A stretch of DNA of 36,279 nt from Myxococcales bacterium (GCA_003139415.1 PLIR01000154.1:1433-37711); one strand, 5' to 3'; positions 19,350 to 27,826 are shown, counted from the first letter of the stretch. Numbers and translations are program-made. The notes: a model not told the origin generated them from the sequence alone.

Positions 19350-19942
19350 TCGCGCTTCCCTGCGGCCACCCCGAAGATCTCCGTGCTGACCGATCGGGTC
19401 CCTTCGGGCCGGATCAAGCGTTCGGACGCGTAGAGCCTCCGGAGCTCCGCGCGGGCGGCGGGGAGGTCGTCGCTCATGAAGATTTTGCCCACGAAGGTGC
19501 CGCCTCGCACGCCGAGCCTATCTGCAACGGCCAGCGCCCGCATGAACAGCTCGAAGCTGCGCGCCTGATCCCAGATGCGATTGCCGGTCGTGCGCGGGGC
19601 CATGTCGCTCAAGACGACGTCGTAAGGGGCGAAGCGCGACAGGTCGTCGTCCGAGAGCGAGAACGCATCCCCCTGAAGGTAGGCGGCGTTCGGGGGCAGC
19701 GCAGTAGCAAGCGGTTCGAGGTCGACGGCCAGCACGCGCCCGGTGGGCCCCACTTTTTGCGCGGCGTACTTGGACCAGCTGCCGGGTGCGGCGCCCAGAT
19801 CGAGCACTCGAAGGCCGCCCTTCAGCAGGTGTGTGCGGCGGTCGATCTCTTCGAGCTTGAAGACGCTGCGCGCTGGGAAGCCCGCGTCCTTCGCCGCTCG
19901 AGTGAAGTGATCTGGCTTGGCGTACGGATTTTTGCGTGGCAT
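19346..19942 (-). CDS. rlmE: RlmE/FtsJ (RrmJ)-like 23S rRNA 2'-O-ribose methyltransferase
   Basis: SVFKLEEID, VLDLGAAPGSWSKYA, DVVLSDMAPRTTG, GGTFVGKIF, SVSTEIFGVA: the K-D-K-E catalytic tetrad is present. Start MPRKNPYAK; 4-nt overlap with the next gene. Confidence 0.93.
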   Translation of the reverse strand: MPRKNPYAKPDHFTRAAKDAGFPARSVFKLEEIDRRTHLLKGGLRVLDLGAAPGSWSKYAAQKVGPTGRVLAVDLEPLATALPPNAAYLQGDAFSLSDDDLSRFAPYDVVLSDMAPRTTGNRIWDQARSFELFMRALAVADRLGVRGGTFVGKIFMSDDLPAARAELRRLYASERLIRPEGTRSVSTEIFGVAAGKRE

Positions 19943-20025
19943 CGCGCGCCAGGCGACCACCTTAGCGCGCCGCCCGCGCCTTGACTCCAACCGGCCCGGA
20001 ATCGTGCCTGCTACCCTCGCGCCCC

Positions 20026-20904
20026 GTGCAGGCACCCGCGACGATCGCTCTGTCTTGGAGCCAGGCCCCCGGAGGGGACGCCTGCATCGACCGGCCTGCG
20101 CTCCTTCACAGATTGGAGGCCACGGTCGGCCGCGGCCGCGTCCTTTCCGACGCGCAAGCCGATACGGCGATCCACGGCACCGTCGGGCCGTCGCCCGACG
20201 GAGGCGGTTGGCTGGCGGTCATCGAGGCGCGTCACGGCGACGGCACGGTCTTTCAGCGTCGGCTCTCCGTCGACGGTCACGACTGCCGCGAACTCGACGA
20301 GGCCATCGTCTTGGTGGTCGCGTTGATGATGGATTCGGCCGAGTCGCAGGCGGCTCCGCTCCGGGTGCCGAGCCGGCCGCAAGCGTCGAGCATCTCGGTA
20401 GGAGCCGATGCCGCCTTCGCCGTCGGAATGCTACCGAACGCGTCCGCGGGCTTCGGCGTGACGAGCGACGTGCGGTTCCCCCCCTTCTGGCCCGTAGGTC
20501 TCTGGACCGACGTCTGGCCGACGGTCTCCACCGTTCGGGCGGGGACGGGTGCCCGGTTCGGAGCGTGGACGGCCGGGATGGGTCTATGTCCGCTCGCGAT
20601 CGAGCGGCCCGGATGGGCCCTCTACGGCTGCGGAGGCGCGACCGGTGGCGAAATCCTCTCCACCGGGGTGGGCCTCGACGTCACGCTCAGCCACACCCGC
20701 GCTTACGTGCAGGCCGAGCTGAGGGCCGGGGCGCGCCTTCGCCTCTTCGGGCCTTTGTTCGCCGCGGTCGACTTCGGCGCCGCCGTGCCCTTCGCGCGTG
20801 ACAATTACACGTACACTCAAGTCGGCGGCGCGGTCGACGAAGTCTTCCACACCGCGGCGGTCATCCCCCTGGGCCACGTGGCGGTGGAGGTGCGAGGGCC
20901 GTAA
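20026..20904 (+). CDS. Hypothetical protein, possible outer-membrane/envelope component
   Basis: Open frame 19981..20904; start uncertain (GTG at 20026 plausible). LAVIEARHGDGTVFQRRLSVDGHDCRELDEAIVLVVALMMD, then beta-rich C-terminal half; lies directly upstream of a sigma-factor gene. Confidence 0.65.
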   Translation: MQAPATIALSWSQAPGGDACIDRPALLHRLEATVGRGRVLSDAQADTAIHGTVGPSPDGGGWLAVIEARHGDGTVFQRRLSVDGHDCRELDEAIVLVVALMMDSAESQAAPLRVPSRPQASSISVGADAAFAVGMLPNASAGFGVTSDVRFPPFWPVGLWTDVWPTVSTVRAGTGARFGAWTAGMGLCPLAIERPGWALYGCGGATGGEILSTGVGLDVTLSHTRAYVQAELRAGARLRLFGPLFAAVDFGAAVPFARDNYTYTQVGGAVDEVFHTAAVIPLGHVAVEVRGP

Positions 20905-21003
20905 AGCCATCGCCTGCTTTGCCCAGGGCCGCCGATTGCGCTTGGGCTTTGTCGTAAAACGAGCGGCACTCGGACACAGAAGGGGTAGATCTTCGTCCGG
21001 ACC

Positions 21004-21606
21004 ATGGCGGAACCCGGGCCTTCGCAACCCCCGATCGCCATGGTCGAGGCGGACCCCGCGGTCGCGGCGCCGGGGGCCTTGGGATCCGGGGTCCGCGTCA
21101 CGGAACGACAAAGCTTTCGACAGATCTTCGAGGACCATGCGGCGGCCGTAGGGCGCATCCTGCGCGCCATGGGGGTCGCCGAGGCGGACGTGATGGATGC
21201 GGCGCAAGAAGTCTTTCTCGTCGTCAATCGGCGTTACGCCGAGTTCGAAGGGCGCGCGAGCGTATCCACCTGGATCCGCCAGATCTGCATTCGCGTGGCG
21301 CTCTCGAGCCGCCGGTCGCGAAGGCGGCGCCGCGAAGACGTCCTGGCCGAGCCTCCGGAGGAAAGCGTCGCCCCCGACCAGCAGACGAGCATGGAGGGGG
21401 CCGAAGAACGCCGCCTCCTTGGATGGCTGCTCGATTCGCTCGACAACGGGCAGCGGGAGGTGATCGTGCTGCACGACATCGAACACCTGCCGATGCGTGA
21501 GGTCGCCGACATCGTCGGTGTGCCGCTTCAGACGGCGTATTCGCGGCGCAAGTCGGCGCTCGCGAGCATGCGCGAACGGCTCGGTCGCCGGAAGGAGTCG
21601 CGGTGA
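21004..21606 (+). CDS. ECF-type RNA polymerase sigma factor
   Basis: Sigma2: DVMDAAQEVFLVVNRRYAEFEGRASVSTWIRQICIRVA; sigma4: REVIVLHDIEHLPMREVADIVGVPLQTAYSRRKSALASMRERL. Confidence 0.92.
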   Translation: MAEPGPSQPPIAMVEADPAVAAPGALGSGVRVTERQSFRQIFEDHAAAVGRILRAMGVAEADVMDAAQEVFLVVNRRYAEFEGRASVSTWIRQICIRVALSSRRSRRRRREDVLAEPPEESVAPDQQTSMEGAEERRLLGWLLDSLDNGQREVIVLHDIEHLPMREVADIVGVPLQTAYSRRKSALASMRERLGRRKESR

Positions 21607-22526
21607 AGAACCTGGATCACCCTGGGGACGAGCTCTCCGACGCTCCCGGCGCCGACCTCGAGGCGCTGTTCGACCGCGGGCGCGCGGCTGGGTTCACGAA
21701 CGCCGAGGCCGACGCACTGTGGGGTCGTGTTGGCGCAGCGCTGGCAGCCCCCAGTGCCGGCGCGGCGCCGCGAGCGGGGAACGCCTCGGGTGCGACGACC
21801 GCAGGTGGAGCGGGCCTCGGCGGCTTGAAGATCGTCGCCGCCGTCGTCGTCGTCGGCGGCCTGGTGGCCGGGACGGTCGCGTACCGGGGGCGGACTCCGG
21901 CTCCGGCTCCCGTCGTGACGGTGTACGCCACGCGCACGGACGTCGTTGCGGCCCCTCTCGCGCCGGTCGCGCCCACTCCAGCCGTTTTGGTCGACGATCT
22001 TCCGCGGGCGTCGGAGACGGCGCTCTCCGCTCCGAGGCCGAAGACGGCGCCGGAGCGCCGTGAGATCGCGCGAAATGCGGGCGCAGCCCGCGCCGCCGAG
22101 TCCCTCGAGTCGACGCCTCGCGCTGGCGACGCCCCCGCGCCGCCGTCGCCGGCGCAAGACACGGCAAGCGTCACTCGTCCGGCGATCCCCGGCGAAGTTC
22201 CCGCCTCCGATACGTCGGTGAGCGACGCTCGTCGGGCGTCGGCGGCGTCGGTTGCCTCGCCGGATCCAGGACCGACGGAGGGGGCGCTGCTCCTTCGCGC
22301 CCGCCAGGAGCTCTCATCGGATCCTTCGGACGCGCTGGTTCTCACGCAGGAGCACGCACGCCGATTCCCGGCCGGGACGCTGGTGCAGGAGCGCGAGGTC
22401 CTCGCGATCGAGGCCCTGGCGCGGCTCGGGCGTTCCTCGGAGGCGCGCCGCCGACTTCAGGCCTTCCGAGCCAGCTTCCCGCAATCGCCGCATGTGGCCC
22501 GCTTGACCGGGCTCGTCGGCCAATAG
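21603..22526 (+). CDS. Single-pass membrane protein, putative anti-sigma factor/partner of the ECF sigma
   Basis: GTG overlaps sigma stop by 4 nt; one TM (GLKIVAAVVVVGGLVAGTVAY); Ala/Pro-rich linker; C-terminal helical TPR-like domain. Confidence 0.72.
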   Translation: MKNLDHPGDELSDAPGADLEALFDRGRAAGFTNAEADALWGRVGAALAAPSAGAAPRAGNASGATTAGGAGLGGLKIVAAVVVVGGLVAGTVAYRGRTPAPAPVVTVYATRTDVVAAPLAPVAPTPAVLVDDLPRASETALSAPRPKTAPERREIARNAGAARAAESLESTPRAGDAPAPPSPAQDTASVTRPAIPGEVPASDTSVSDARRASAASVASPDPGPTEGALLLRARQELSSDPSDALVLTQEHARRFPAGTLVQEREVLAIEALARLGRSSEARRRLQAFRASFPQSPHVARLTGLVGQ

Positions 22527-22534
22527 TCGCGGTC

Positions 22535-22554
22535 GAGCGGAGCGACCTCCGCTC
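22535..22554. terminator. Hairpin between convergent genes, probable terminator
   Basis: Perfect 8-bp stem gagcggag-CGAC-ctccgctc, starting 8 nt after the upstream stop; no T-tract. Confidence 0.5.
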
Positions 22555-22607
22555 CCCTCGAGATTCGGTTGCGAAATGCCCTGCGCTCGAGTCGTGGGCG
22601 CCTGAGC

Positions 22608-23660
22608 TCACGGTCCCGCGACGATGTTGTCGACGATGACGTACGACCAAGAGCCCATCCCCGTCGCCATGGGCACGCTCGGAACGAGGACGATGTTCGA
22701 GATGGCTTGCGTCGGAAAGAAGCTCGCGCATTCCTTCGACCAGGAGTCGGCGTTCGTGATGGCCGGAGACGTCCAGAGCAACTCTCCGAGCTCGCAAGGA
22801 TTGGTGCCGCCCCACAGCTCCAGGTCGGGCGCGGGAACCTCCTCCGGGGCCGTCACGGCGCCGACCGCGACGCCGAGGTCGACGCAGAACGAGTACTCGA
22901 CGCCCGGTTGCAAGGGCGAGCAGACCGTGGTGCCGATGCTCGACGTGAGATCCGAGAAGGTTCCGGAGCCGACGGGCAGCCCCACGTAAGACTTGCCCTC
23001 GTTGGCAGGCAAAAGGCTCACTGTCGGGTTGACGCTGGGCGCGCCCATGCACTCTTGCCAGTCGGGAGGCGTATCGGCCGAAGCGGTCCCCGGCGGTCCG
23101 ATCGGACCAGACACGGGCGGCCCCTCGAAGGACGGATTGGAGACGCACAGCCCTTGTACTTCCGCCGTGGAAGCGTCCTGCGCGGTGGTGGAGGGAGGCG
23201 TGGTGTCCGCGTCCGGTCCCGTTTCCAGCGTCCCGCCGTCGCATGCGATGACATTGATGAGCAGGGTGGCGTTGGACACGATGTCGCTCGATGACGCGCC
23301 GATGGTGACCGAGTAGGTCGTCGAGGTCGTGGGGCATACCTGCTTGGGCCCGGGACCGCCGCCCAGGTTCTGCCCCCACGAGTACGTGTACGCGCCGGCA
23401 CCGCCGGTGCCTACGGCGAGCAAATCGACGCAGGCCCCGCTGCAGATTGTGCCCGTGGGCGCTTCGATCGTCGCGCCGAGCGACGCGCTCTCGACCTGGG
23501 TCGAACCTCCGTCGGCCCCGGGGTTCGGCGGCGCTTGCGTACCCGCCTCGACCTGTCGTCCCAGGTTGATGTCCTCGCTCGAAAGGCAGCCGGCCGCCGC
23601 GGCGCCGAACACGCTGCCGAGGACGCGCCATAGGCCGGAGCGACAGGAAGGATGTGCCAT
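22608..23660 (-). CDS. Secreted lipoprotein with PKD/SprB-like repeat and C-terminal beta-rich domain
   Basis: Start MAHPSCRS (ORF extends to 23687); AAAAGC lipobox; GTICSGACVDLLAVGTGGAGAYTYSWGQNLG...CPTTSTTYSVTIGAS; C-terminal NPSFEGPP...GKSYVGLPVG...DLELWGG...IVDNIVAGP. Confidence 0.75.
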   Translation of the reverse strand: MAHPSCRSGLWRVLGSVFGAAAAGCLSSEDINLGRQVEAGTQAPPNPGADGGSTQVESASLGATIEAPTGTICSGACVDLLAVGTGGAGAYTYSWGQNLGGGPGPKQVCPTTSTTYSVTIGASSSDIVSNATLLINVIACDGGTLETGPDADTTPPSTTAQDASTAEVQGLCVSNPSFEGPPVSGPIGPPGTASADTPPDWQECMGAPSVNPTVSLLPANEGKSYVGLPVGSGTFSDLTSSIGTTVCSPLQPGVEYSFCVDLGVAVGAVTAPEEVPAPDLELWGGTNPCELGELLWTSPAITNADSWSKECASFFPTQAISNIVLVPSVPMATGMGSWSYVIVDNIVAGP

Positions 23661-23815
23661 TCTGCTCCGCTCGAAGGTGTCCGCCACGAGTGCGAATTAC
23701 GACCGGCCTGCCGTTCGATTGTAACCTCCGCGCCGCCGTTGCCCACACAACCCCAGACGACCTTAAACGGGTCCTCGGCGGCGTCGGGGACGATGCGGGG
23801 AAAGAGGAGTTCATC

Positions 23816-24742
23816 ATGGTGACGTTGCGTAGCCTGATCGGCGCGTCGGTCTGCTGTTCTGTCGCGGTGGTTGTCGCGTGCGGCGGTTCTTCGGGGCCCT
23901 CGTCGATCGATGGTGGTCCGGGCGGTCAGGGTGTGGACGGCGCTTCTTCGAGCTCCGAGACGTCCGACGGCGGATCGTCGAGCGGCTCATCGTCGAGCGC
24001 GGCCACCAGCTCGTCCGGTGGCTCTTCGTCGGGGGTCTCCACGGGCTCGTCCGGTGCTTCGGGATCTTCCGGGGCGGGCAGCAGCTCTGGGTCGGACGCC
24101 GCTCCGCCCGTTTCGTGCACGAGCGGCGCGTCGTGCCCGATGGGCACGCCCTACTGCGACACGACCACCAGCATCTGCGTCGCGTGTCTGACGGATACCA
24201 ACTGTCCCATGGCTACGCCCACCTGCAATGCGGGCGCGTGTGTCGAGTGCACGAGCTCCGCGACGTGTCCGGCCGAGAGGCCTCAGTGCTCGACCGCGGA
24301 CAAGTGCGTCGCCTGCGTCGCCAAGGCGAACTGCGGCACGAATCAAGTCTGTGACATGACCACGAACACCTGCGTCGCGTCGTGCACGTCGAGCGCGCAA
24401 TGCACGACGGGGTTCAACCGCGTTTGCGACCCGACGACGAGCACGTGCGTCGAGTGCACGACGGCCACCGCCACCACGGCCTGCGTGAACGGCACCGCCA
24501 GGGTGTGCAGCGCGGCGAACACCTGCGTCGAGTGCGCGTCCGCCACGGACTGCACGACGAACGCCGACGGCACGGCGTGCGACACGACGACGGGAACCTG
24601 CGGATGCGCGACCGACGCCGACTGCTCGGGCACGACGCGCACGCACTGCGCGACGACCGCCAAGGTCTGCGTTCAGTGCACGATGACGTCCCAGTGCCCG
24701 ACGGGCGACACGTGCCACGCCGGCGGCACCTGCGGCGGCTGA
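23816..24742 (+). CDS. Lipoprotein with Ser-rich stalk and nine tandem 4-Cys repeats
   Basis: ATG after aaagaggag; lipobox VVVAC; Ser/Gly linker; repeats C-x5-C-x(5-8)-C-x(4-6)-C, mostly starting with VxC. Confidence 0.88.
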   Translation: MVTLRSLIGASVCCSVAVVVACGGSSGPSSIDGGPGGQGVDGASSSSETSDGGSSSGSSSSAATSSSGGSSSGVSTGSSGASGSSGAGSSSGSDAAPPVSCTSGASCPMGTPYCDTTTSICVACLTDTNCPMATPTCNAGACVECTSSATCPAERPQCSTADKCVACVAKANCGTNQVCDMTTNTCVASCTSSAQCTTGFNRVCDPTTSTCVECTTATATTACVNGTARVCSAANTCVECASATDCTTNADGTACDTTTGTCGCATDADCSGTTRTHCATTAKVCVQCTMTSQCPTGDTCHAGGTCGG

Positions 24743-24757
24743 GCGCTTGTTCCACCC

Positions 24758-24779
24758 GGCGTCGCCGTACGGCGACGCC
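24758..24779. terminator. Perfect 22-nt palindrome between convergent genes, candidate bidirectional terminator
   Basis: ggcgtcgccg-ta-cggcgacgcc, abutting the rplC stop at 24780. Confidence 0.55.
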
Positions 24780-25451
24780 TCAGCGCTTCGACGACTTCTT
24801 GGCGGCCTTCACGGCGAGGCGCAGCAGCACGAAGCCGTTGCGGGCCCCGGGGATGCCGCCCTCGACGAGGACCAGGTGCTTCTCGGCGTCGACGCGCGCG
24901 ACCTTCAAGTTTTGAACCGAGACGTTCTCGTTGCCGTATTGGCCGCCCATGCGAAGGTTCGGCAGCGTGCGGCCCGGCGTCATGTTGGTGCCGATCGATC
25001 CGCCGTGACGGCGATACTCGTGGGTGCCGTGCGTGTCGGACCCGGCGCCGGCAAAGTTCCATCGCCGCATGACGCCGGTAAAGCCGCGGCCGCGGGTGGC
25101 GCCGCGAGCATCGACTTTCATGCCCGGCTGGAAGATCTCGTCGACCTTCAGCGTCTGCCCGACATCCCACTTGGCGGCGAACTCGGCGTCGCAGCGAAGC
25201 TCGCGGACGAAGCGCTTGGGCGTCACGTTCATCTTCTTGAAGAACCCCGCCTGCGGCTTCGTCGTGTGCTTTTCTTTGCGCTCTTCGAGGCCGAGGACGA
25301 GGGCGACGTAGCCGTCCTTCTCCGTCGTCCGCTTGCTGACGACGACCACCGGGCCCGCCTCGACGACCGTCACCCGCGTGACCGTTCCGTCTTGTTCGAA
25401 GAGCTGCGTGTTGCCGAGCTTGCGGCCGATGATTCCGGGTTGCGTGTTCAT
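24780..25451 (-). CDS. rplC: 50S ribosomal protein L3
   Basis: MNTQPGIIGRKLGNTQLF; TRGRGFTGVMRRWNFAGAGSDTHGTHEYRRHGGSIGTNMTPGRTLPNLRMGGQYGNENVSVQNLKVARVDAEKHLVLVEGGIPGARNG. Confidence 0.96.
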   Translation of the reverse strand: MNTQPGIIGRKLGNTQLFEQDGTVTRVTVVEAGPVVVVSKRTTEKDGYVALVLGLEERKEKHTTKPQAGFFKKMNVTPKRFVRELRCDAEFAAKWDVGQTLKVDEIFQPGMKVDARGATRGRGFTGVMRRWNFAGAGSDTHGTHEYRRHGGSIGTNMTPGRTLPNLRMGGQYGNENVSVQNLKVARVDAEKHLVLVEGGIPGARNGFVLLRLAVKAAKKSSKR

Positions 25452-25469
25452 GGCTTTACGGGAGCGCCG

Positions 25470-25497
25470 ACTGTAATCGCAGCCCGCGCGCCGTCAA
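25470..25497 (-). promoter_or_regulatory. Candidate sigma70-type promoter for rplC
   Basis: On the minus strand: TTGACG, 16-nt spacer, TACAGT; short predicted leader to the ATG at 25451. Confidence 0.4.
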
Positions 25498-25528
25498 GGA
25501 CGGCGCCGCCAAGATCTGCGTCGGTGCG

Positions 25529-25557
25529 TTGACAGAGTGGGGGGCGCATGCTTTAAG
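25529..25557 (+). promoter_or_regulatory. Candidate sigma70-type promoter for rplS
   Basis: TTGACA (perfect -35), 17-nt spacer, TTTAAG (-10, 4/6 match), about 70 nt upstream of the rplS start. Confidence 0.55.
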
Positions 25558-25625
25558 GCCGCTCCCTTGTCGTCAGCCCGGTCTGAGCCATCTCCCGGGC
25601 TCTGCCGCGAGTGCGCGTGCCTCCG

Positions 25626-25982
25626 ATGAACACATCGCCCAAAGTAGCCGAGCTCGAATCCAAGTTTCTCCGCAGCGATCTGCCCGACTTCCGCGTCGGC
25701 GACACGGTGCGCGTCCACTACCGCATCGTCGAGGGCGACAAGGAGCGCACGCAGGTCTTTCAAGGCGTCGTCATCAAGCGCAGCCGCGCGGGTGCGCGTA
25801 GCACCTTCACCGTCCGCAAGGTAAGCTTCAGTGTCGGGGTCGAGCGCATCTTTCTGTCGCACTCCCCGCGCATCGAGAAGGTGGAGATCGTGAGCAAGGG
25901 CGTCGTTCGCCGCGCTCGCCTCTTCTACCTCCGCGACCTGGCCGGCAAAGCGGCGCGCGTCCGCGACCAGAAAGACATCTGA
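25626..25982 (+). CDS. rplS: 50S ribosomal protein L19
   Basis: [92 protein letters not shown] is a full L19. Start ATG at 25626 (ORF opens at 25611). Confidence 0.96.
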   Translation: MNTSPKVAELESKFLRSDLPDFRVGDTVRVHYRIVEGDKERTQVFQGVVIKRSRAGARSTFTVRKVSFSVGVERIFLSHSPRIEKVEIVSKGVVRRARLFYLRDLAGKAARVRDQKDI

Positions 25983-26007
25983 GCGTCGCCGGGCGGTACG
26001 CGAACCG

Positions 26008-27258
26008 TTACCCCGCGTCTTTGATGACCGGGAAGCGGGTCGCCAGCTCGCGCCGCCAGGGGGGCGACCGGTCGAACACGTCTCCCGCGAGGAGCGACGT
26101 GATCGCGCGCCGCAAAAACGGGTGCTGCGGGTCGGCAAAGAGGTGGTCGGTGAGGTCGCCGGCATAGAAGGCCTGCACTGCGCCAAGGAACAGGTTGGTG
26201 CCAGAGCGCATCTCGCGCTCCCAGGCTTCGAAGCGCGCGGCGTCGTCTTGGCCGGCCGCCAGCGCCTCGTCGAGGGCCTTGGCGGCGCGAAGCCCCCCCG
26301 CCATCGCCACGTGCGCTCCTGTCGAGAACAGCGGATCGAGGAAGCCGGACGCGTCGCCGATGGCCAGCCAACCGTCGCCGCGCATCGAGCCCACACGGAA
26401 GCTGAAGTCGGCCGTCGCGCGTGGGGCGAAGAGCCGTTGCGAACCGCCCAGCATGCGGCCGACGACCGGTGCTTGGGCGACGGCCGCGTCGAACAGGGCC
26501 TCGGGCCCCATGCCGGCCCGGCCGCGCATCCACGCGCTCGACACGACCGCGCCCGCGCTCGATCGTCCGTCGGAGAAGGGAATGAGCCAGAACCAGCCGC
26601 GATCCGCCCCGCTGCCGAAGAGCACGATCTGGATGTCGCCCTCGCGCTCCCCCGTGTCGCGCCACGCCCCTCTCACTTGCGCAAACAGCGCCGTGCGATC
26701 GAGGTGCGGGATGCGCTCGACCGGCCCTTGTTTGCGCGGGATCACGGCATCGCGTCCGCTTGCGTCGACGACATACCGTGCGAGCAGGGTCTCCATCCTG
26801 CCGTCGCCCGCACGCGCCGCCACCCCCGTCGCGCGCCCCGCGTGGAACAGGACGCGCGTGACCTCCCAGCCTTCGCGGGTCTCGGCCCCCAACGCGGCCG
26901 CGCGCCGGAAGAGAATCTCGTCGAACTCGTCGCGCGGTACTTGGAACGCGTGGTCGAAGCGCGCGTGGTAGGCCTCGGCGAAGACGTAGCGCGCGGCCCG
27001 GCGCTCGTCGGCGCCGTCGACGAAGCGTGCCCCTCGCTTCGTCTGGAATCGCGCGCGCACCTCTGGAAGCACGCCGATGGCGTCGAGCACATCGACGCTG
27101 CCCGGAAGCAGGGATTCCCCCAGGTGAAAGCGCGGATGGTGTTCCCGCTCGAACACGGTCACACGCCGACCTCGCCGCGCGAGATCCGCCGCGCAGACGG
27201 CCCCCGCCGGGCCACCACCGATCACGACGACGTCGACCTCCTGCTGCACGCCATCCAT
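26008..27258 (-). CDS. FAD-dependent oxidoreductase of the tryptophan-halogenase-like/geranylgeranyl-reductase-like superfamily
   Basis: VDVVVIGGGPAGAVCAADLARRGRRVTVFERE; FHLGESLLPGSVDVLD; FQTKRGARFVDG; GWFWLIPFSDG; GWLAIGDASGFLDPLFSTGAHVAMAGG. Confidence 0.88.
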   Translation of the reverse strand: MDGVQQEVDVVVIGGGPAGAVCAADLARRGRRVTVFEREHHPRFHLGESLLPGSVDVLDAIGVLPEVRARFQTKRGARFVDGADERRAARYVFAEAYHARFDHAFQVPRDEFDEILFRRAAALGAETREGWEVTRVLFHAGRATGVAARAGDGRMETLLARYVVDASGRDAVIPRKQGPVERIPHLDRTALFAQVRGAWRDTGEREGDIQIVLFGSGADRGWFWLIPFSDGRSSAGAVVSSAWMRGRAGMGPEALFDAAVAQAPVVGRMLGGSQRLFAPRATADFSFRVGSMRGDGWLAIGDASGFLDPLFSTGAHVAMAGGLRAAKALDEALAAGQDDAARFEAWEREMRSGTNLFLGAVQAFYAGDLTDHLFADPQHPFLRRAITSLLAGDVFDRSPPWRRELATRFPVIKDAG

Positions 27259-27283
27259 CCCTAGGATGGGCGCGCGCGGACGG

Positions 27284-27826
27284 CTACTCGGCCGTCTTCG
27301 GAGGCGGGCCGAGCTGGATGCGCTCGCCGATGTACGCGCCGATGAGCGTCAGCAGGATCCCGATCCCGGCGAAGATGACGTAGAGAAAGAGCGGCATCTG
27401 GCGGACGGTCTGGCTCTGGATGAGCAAGAACGTCGACGGGATGGCGACGAGCAAGGCGGCCACGGCCGGTTCGATGAACGTCCGTCCCGGCGAGATCATC
27501 CCGACGAGCATGCCGCCCAGAAACCAGACCGGAATGCACATGAGCATCCCGTTCTGCCCCTCGAAGTCGAGCATCGAGACGACCATCGGCAGGCCGAAGA
27601 CGAGCGCGGCGGTGAGGACGCCCTGCACCGCGAACGCGATGAAGAGCCACTGAATGCTGATCCCCTCTTGCTGATAGCGCCGCCCCGGGTCGTCCGGACG
27701 GAGCGAGCGCTTCGACTTGGGGCCCGACTCGTCGAGCTTGGCGCCGCAGGATGCGCAGCGAACGGAGCCGGGGGGATTGGTCCTGAACCCGCAGGAGGCG
27801 CAGACGACTTGTTTTCCAGTAGCCAT
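27284..27826 (-). CDS. Zinc-ribbon multi-pass membrane protein
   Basis: CASCGFRTNPPGSVRCASCGAKL zinc ribbon, then about four hydrophobic helices. Confidence 0.8.
   Translation of the reverse strand: MATGKQVVCASCGFRTNPPGSVRCASCGAKLDESGPKSKRSLRPDDPGRRYQQEGISIQWLFIAFAVQGVLTAALVFGLPMVVSMLDFEGQNGMLMCIPVWFLGGMLVGMISPGRTFIEPAVAALLVAIPSTFLLIQSQTVRQMPLFLYVIFAGIGILLTLIGAYIGERIQLGPPPKTAE

Noticed and set aside
23990-24090. Trinucleotide-like Ser-codon repeat tract as a phase-variable microsatellite
   Set aside because: Mixed Ser/Gly codons, no uniform repeat unit; better explained as a coding low-complexity linker.
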